A stretch of 64,000 nucleotides of DNA from Sipunculus nudus. Taxonomy: Eukaryota > Annelida > Sipuncula > Golfingiida > Sipunculidae. Both the position numbers and the translations under genes were made by a program. Positions 59,726-64,000 of this stretch are shown in pieces. Below the pieces are notes generated by a model, which was not told the origin of the DNA, ran no database searches, and saw only the letters and a program-made list of their open reading frames with translations. The DNA is taken from contig CM049306.1 in assembly GCA_026874595.1 (NCBI GenBank), forward strand, positions 18,657,019 through 18,721,018, in the 5' to 3' direction. Every line of letters begins with the position of its first letter. Position 1 is the first letter of the stretch.

Positions 59726-60640
59726 GAAGCTTTTCATTTTATTGCCGGAAGCCAAGAGCGTGAAATATGCAAAATTACACAAAAAATGTGCTGCAGAGGC
59801 TAACATTATTTTCTTATAGCTTTCGAAACAAGAGAACCGAAAGCAAAATATCAAGGACATATTGTATATTCGCTGAATATCCACAAACAGAGAAACTTTA
59901 CTTTCGTAGAGCATTTTTGATTGGTATGGCCTTGGCATTTATCTAAAGGAAACGTGCCTCCGCCTAGCAAAGTCCTCCTTCTATATGCCTTGTCTTCCAC
60001 TTACACAACTGGTGGAGAGGTATGGTATCTCTCATTGCCGAAGTTTTTTTTATTTCAAAGATGGGCTCGTGACCAGTGATATGCCATTATCTTTCAAGAT
60101 AAGATACTCTTAGGTTATCTATATTTTTTCTGGCTAGAAGAAATATTGCAGGTCACAAACTTTAATTTATGGACATTTAGAGAGCACCAATTTGGAGGTC
60201 TGCTTGCACGCTTGACATTTAGCAATACTCGTTTGACAGGTATAGCTGTGATAGACCCTGAGAACTTCGGCTCCAAAGTGTCATTACCATAGACTACGTC
60301 CTTCCTATTGTGTCCCCGATTTGCAATTGCTGTATATATTTTTTAAACGTAACAGACTTGTTATTTTTTTTTTCCATTTTGACATGAAATTATTGACAGT
60401 TTTCAGTGTCTTATCGTGGGTGTTGGAATTCTGTCAACATTATTAATCAATATCAGTGATGAGGAAAGGAAGAGTACTAAAATGATCATATCCATCTTCC
60501 TAATGGACGTTCCTTGTGGATTCTAAATAGATATTTTTCACATTATTTTACATCAAACTGCTTTCATGAGATGAATTATTCACTTCTCAAGTAGATATTT
60601 ATAAATTCCGATAATGTTTACGATCGAGTGTGTCTGTGTC

Positions 60641-60745
60641 TTAGGTTGTAATCGTGCAACCTGGGGAAGCTTAAATGCATTATATTTTATTTTTATTTTG
60701 TTTTGATTTAGGTTGTAATCGTGCAATCTGGGGTAGCTTAAATTT
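60641..60745. repeat. 69-bp direct repeat
   Basis: TTAGGTTGTAATCGTGCA followed by a CTGGGG-AGCTTAAAT block occurs twice, starting near 60641 and 60710, separated by T-rich sequence. It is a recent local duplication with few differences. Confidence 0.85.
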
Positions 60746-60924
60746 ATTATTTGTTTTGGTTAGGTCGAAAAAAGGGGGCGCCCTCTCCATCCGCACCTGC
60801 TAGCAATAACCATTAGCCAAAGATGATTTTCAATGCGTATCCTTGAAATACATTCTAAAAGGCCATGCAATTAACAATCTGACTTACATTCTTCTCCCAC
60901 CTAAGCAATAAATTTATATGCGGC

Positions 60925-61300
60925 TTCCCTTCCGCCAGAGGTCGTTTCTACTCAAAACGAACCCTTCCCCTTTGGGAATTTCGAGGATATCCAGAATTAG
61001 GCCTACTTTTATCAACTGTCACTCTTCAAAATCAAAATTTGTTGTATTTCAAGGAAACATTTGTTTATATTTCACATGTGCATGCTTACAAAATATTACT
61101 TATACCATGAAGTCAATACCACGAAAACACCAGTGAAATTTGCCATGAAACAATTTTTATCAAACATATTTGAACGGAATACATTGTACTGTCCATTACA
61201 TTTATAACTACGCCGCTGTGCATTGTGAACTCCCAGTGCATTGTGGGCATACAATCCCTAAGGGTCGTACTCTTATGAGTGCCATTGTGCGCAGTGTGAA
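60925..61300. repeat. Dispersed repeat family R, copy 3
   Basis: CCCTTCCGCCAGAGGTCGTT, CTACTCAAAACGAACC, TCAAAATTTGTTGTATTTCA and CACATGTGCATGCTTACAAA match copies 1 and 2 in order. The distal part (GTGCGCAGTGTG) matches copy 1. The 120-codon minus frame at 61113-61475 overlaps this repeat and has no known domain. Confidence 0.65.
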
Positions 61301-62560
61301 ATGCGGCCTCTTTTGGTTCCGTCTTAATATTGAAATGGCCAGATAAGCACCTCTCTTTGTTTCTCGCATTTTGACTGTGGAACTCTAAAACTTTCAAACA
61401 GTCTGTCATGGCTTCATACAAATACTCTAATCTATAAGCTAGCCGGTAGCTCTCAAAAACGTTATAAAAATGCATGCCACGAGAGTGCCTTTTTTATATT
61501 TTGACCTGCTGAGAACCGTTGTAACTTTTATCAAATAGTCCGGGTCCAATGAGACACAGGTTTACATTTATTTGTTTGAAAAAAAATGACACAGGTTTTC
61601 CCATTTTTTACTCATAGAAAGACCTTAAGTGTTTGACGCAAAAAAAATATATATATTTTACAGTACACGCTGTTTGGTGAAAACCATCTTTCACGTTAAC
61701 ATTCACTTTTAAAAAATAAAATGCATTAATGTTTGCCAGGTGTGAGGCCTTAAAAAGGGGCCGAGATCAAATACAAATGCAATGTTTTTATTCGCCTCGG
61801 GCGAGTGGGCAAGTGTTAATGTCGAACGCTGGTTGTAATGCGCATTATCTTAAAATGATCAGCGTTTACGGCGAAAATCGACAATTTTTTTACTCTCTCT
61901 TTTTATTTAAAATAGCATTCAGATGTATTTCTTGCGCCAATTCGGCCCTCTGCCAATAGAAAGTCTCCCACCAGTGTCAGTGTAACTATACATGTTGTCT
62001 TGAGGGCCGCACTATATATAAGGCTCTGTACAGATGCAAATAATTTGTTATTTTTACAACACCTCACGGCCTACAGAAACGCTGTCACTTAAATAAACCA
62101 GACCAATCGTTAGACATGTTTGTATACTTTCTAACAACACCTAACTTGTTCTAGAATAATTCCGTTTTAACATAGCATATTGGTAAAACCCCTTGCATGT
62201 TTATTGAATTTCTGAGCCAGTGGATTTACACTTTGGTTGGTGGGTAACGTGGGTCCTTTTGTGTTAATTTATCATTCGTAATCTAATATGAAGATAACCG
62301 ACAGTTACAACGGTATATATTGATGGAATAGAATGGATGTCTGTAGCAGGGCGTGAGTAACAAATGCTAGAGACCAACGTGGGATACTAATCTTAAGTTA
62401 ACTGAGCGTTTCATTGCAGGGTTAAAATTTCAGAGGTATATACGTAATTATAAATATTCCTTTTTTTACTTTTAGTTATTCACATGGATCGTATAAATAG
62501 TCATAATAGCTAAAACGACGTCCTTTCCATGGCTCTGACAGTACCGGTCCGTAATCTCTA
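61301..62560. other. A+T-rich non-coding sequence
   Basis: A somewhat G+C-richer patch at 61740-61880 contains the palindrome-like CGCCTCGGGCGAG. No gene recognised. Confidence 0.5.
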
Positions 62561-62708
62561 TTTAGAAGAAGAAAAGAGAGGACCCGGAGAAAACCACTGA
62601 CTTTGGGCTGGCCGATAAAACCAACTCTCACAGCCTCGCCGGGACTGAACCCAGGGCGCCACGGTAGAGAGTCGAACTTATTACCACTTGACTATCCACT
62701 ACTCCAGG
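62561..62708 (-). mobile_element. tRNA-derived SINE, minus strand
   Basis: On the minus strand, A-box-like TAGTCAAGTGGT (62683-62694) and a strong B-box GGGTTCAGTCCC (62641-62652) form a tRNA-like head. It is followed by GGTTTTCTCCGGGTC (about 62581-62595), the conserved central block I associate with metazoan Meta/MESC-type SINEs. Head and central block are in the expected order. The 3' tail (AAGAAG-rich) is short or truncated. This is the best single pointer to a molluscan genome in the window. Confidence 0.7.
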
Positions 62709-64000
62709 AAGTGTTAATTTTGCCACAGCTGGCCGGTTTATTTGCCTTTTAATAACATAACTCAAAATGTCATGAACAGATTATGATGAAATTTTGTGTG
62801 TGTGGGGGGGGGGGGGGGGGGTAGATTATTATCAAAGGAAAAATACATTTAATTACTGATGATGAAGATTCCTTTTCCGTTGTCCCTTGTCCGTGTCAAT
62901 TGATTGTTCCATTCCCTTATCTGTTAATAGCACTCTGCCGTACTTAACACACATTAATACACACACAATAACACAAAGAGAGGGAAACGGAAAGACATTT
63001 TACATATTATATATATATATATACCTTAAATACTTGAGAATTGGATAGCTTATATTCTCGTTATATCATTGTTAGCAAGTAATTATTACTGTTTAACAAC
63101 CACAGGCTTCAAATTCACATGGGTAACAGGTGCGTGGTGCGAAGGATACAGTTTTGGTGCAATACTATTGTCACGCATGGAGAGTCCTTGCCCAGGAGAA
63201 TCAATGGTCCTTCAAAGCGCTCTCCCGCATCACCTCACACACAGGTGTGAAAGCAGGGGTATTAACTAGTTATGAACACCATTCAAACAAGTTCCATAAT
63301 GCCCAGGGCTGAATGAGACCCCTATAGCTATCAGTTGAACATGTGGTCTGCAAATTTAATAAATCTGTTGCGTTGGCCGCTATATGATTAAAGGCACAAA
63401 ATTCCTTTCTGCACATTTGAGTTGTTCATTTGTATAGGTCGCTTGGATTGATTTTCATACCAGAGGGTGCAAGATCATGTATGAAAATCGCCAGTTTAAG
63501 TGTTTTTCTAATACGGCAACGAATATATATATATATATATAACTATATATATATATAACTATATATATATATTTATTTATTTATATATATATATTTATAT
63601 ATATATACAATATATAGGAGTGTGAGTTTGTACTTGTAATTAGCAATGGTATGTATTTAAAGATATCCATAAATACCCCATTGTCGGATCACTGTAGTAT
63701 CGCTTACTAGTTGAACATGACCGCTACCATTGGGTCAACATCCATATGACCAAGTACATGCATGGCTGACCTGAGGAATGGTGGAAACCTTTGGGAAAAC
63801 TTGATGATAAATCATTCGAATTTGCTTTATACAAAACAATTGAACGGTACACTTTATAGTGGGTTATCTTCTGTTTTAAGGAAGGTTTCTGTTTGATTTT
63901 TTCTTATATTTCAACTCCCTTGGGACCATACAATCACAACAGCCGTGTTAGCATAGAGGGGTTATTGCTCTACATTTCCTTCTGGCAAAAATGACCCAGT
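62709..64000. other. A+T-rich sequence with poly-G and TA/TTTA microsatellites
   Basis: A poly-G run lies at about 62803-62821 and a complex TA/TTTA microsatellite at 63523-63608. Two overlapping frames at 63069-63312 (66 and 60 codons) share a more complex stretch but match nothing I know. Confidence 0.55.

Noticed and set aside
61113-61475. 120-codon minus-strand frame
   Set aside because: Overlaps dispersed repeat family R, and the frame is not maintained in the copy at 48890.

Overview
This is animal nuclear DNA, A+T-rich and dominated by repeats. There is no operon layout, and no open frame exceeds about 140 codons; the longest lie in a minisatellite. Short exon-like pieces have GT/AG splice signals. 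A tRNA-derived SINE with a GGTTTTCTCCGGG-type block and a sequence family resembling TGACCTTGAAAAGTAGGTCA suggest a mollusc, probably a bivalve. That assignment rests on recalled repeat character, not a search. No complete conventional protein-coding gene, rRNA or intact tRNA was recognised.

Layout. 1-9.9 kb: mostly unique A+T-rich sequence with simple repeats. 9.9-30.3 kb: three tandem, diverged copies of a 6-8 kb unit (9.89-15.92, 16.56-24.71, 24.71-30.31). Each carries a tRNA-like SINE and a minus-strand exon-like segment. That segment is open in copy 3 (55 codons, hydrophobic N-terminus) and broken in copies 1 and 2. Copy 2 holds a three-deep nest of DNA transposons, and copy 3 a solo LTR. 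30.5-33.0 kb: a broken, spliced IS630/Tc1/mariner-type transposase gene on the minus strand, with TA-microsatellite-filled introns and a stop codon beside its first catalytic Asp. 33.7-37.6 kb: five copies of one 538-bp inverted-repeat element with TA target duplications, one inserted inside another. 38.8-38.9 kb: a CpG-rich patch ending ATG|GTAAGT, a possible first exon.

41.7-44.5 kb: a 2.7-kb minisatellite with a 35-bp unit and a higher-order period of 1454-1524 bp. 47.8-48.8 kb: a pogo-like TIR element of exactly 1000 bp. 52.07-53.65 kb: an element bounded by inverted ATGCCCCCGCC, with 180-bp tandem units inside. 54.5-58 kb: duplicated exon-like and non-coding blocks. 59.5-61.3 kb: two copies of a dispersed family whose third copy is at 48.9 kb. 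62.56-62.71 kb: a minus-strand tRNA-derived SINE.

The elements do not form a pathway. The window reads as a transposon graveyard and tandem-duplication zone, intergenic or deep-intronic. The most useful leads are the triplicated unit with its small secreted-type ORF, the self-nested 538-bp family, the decayed spliced transposase, the minisatellite with a UPR/CRE-like 8-mer in most units, and the exon-like pair at 55.7/56.2 kb.
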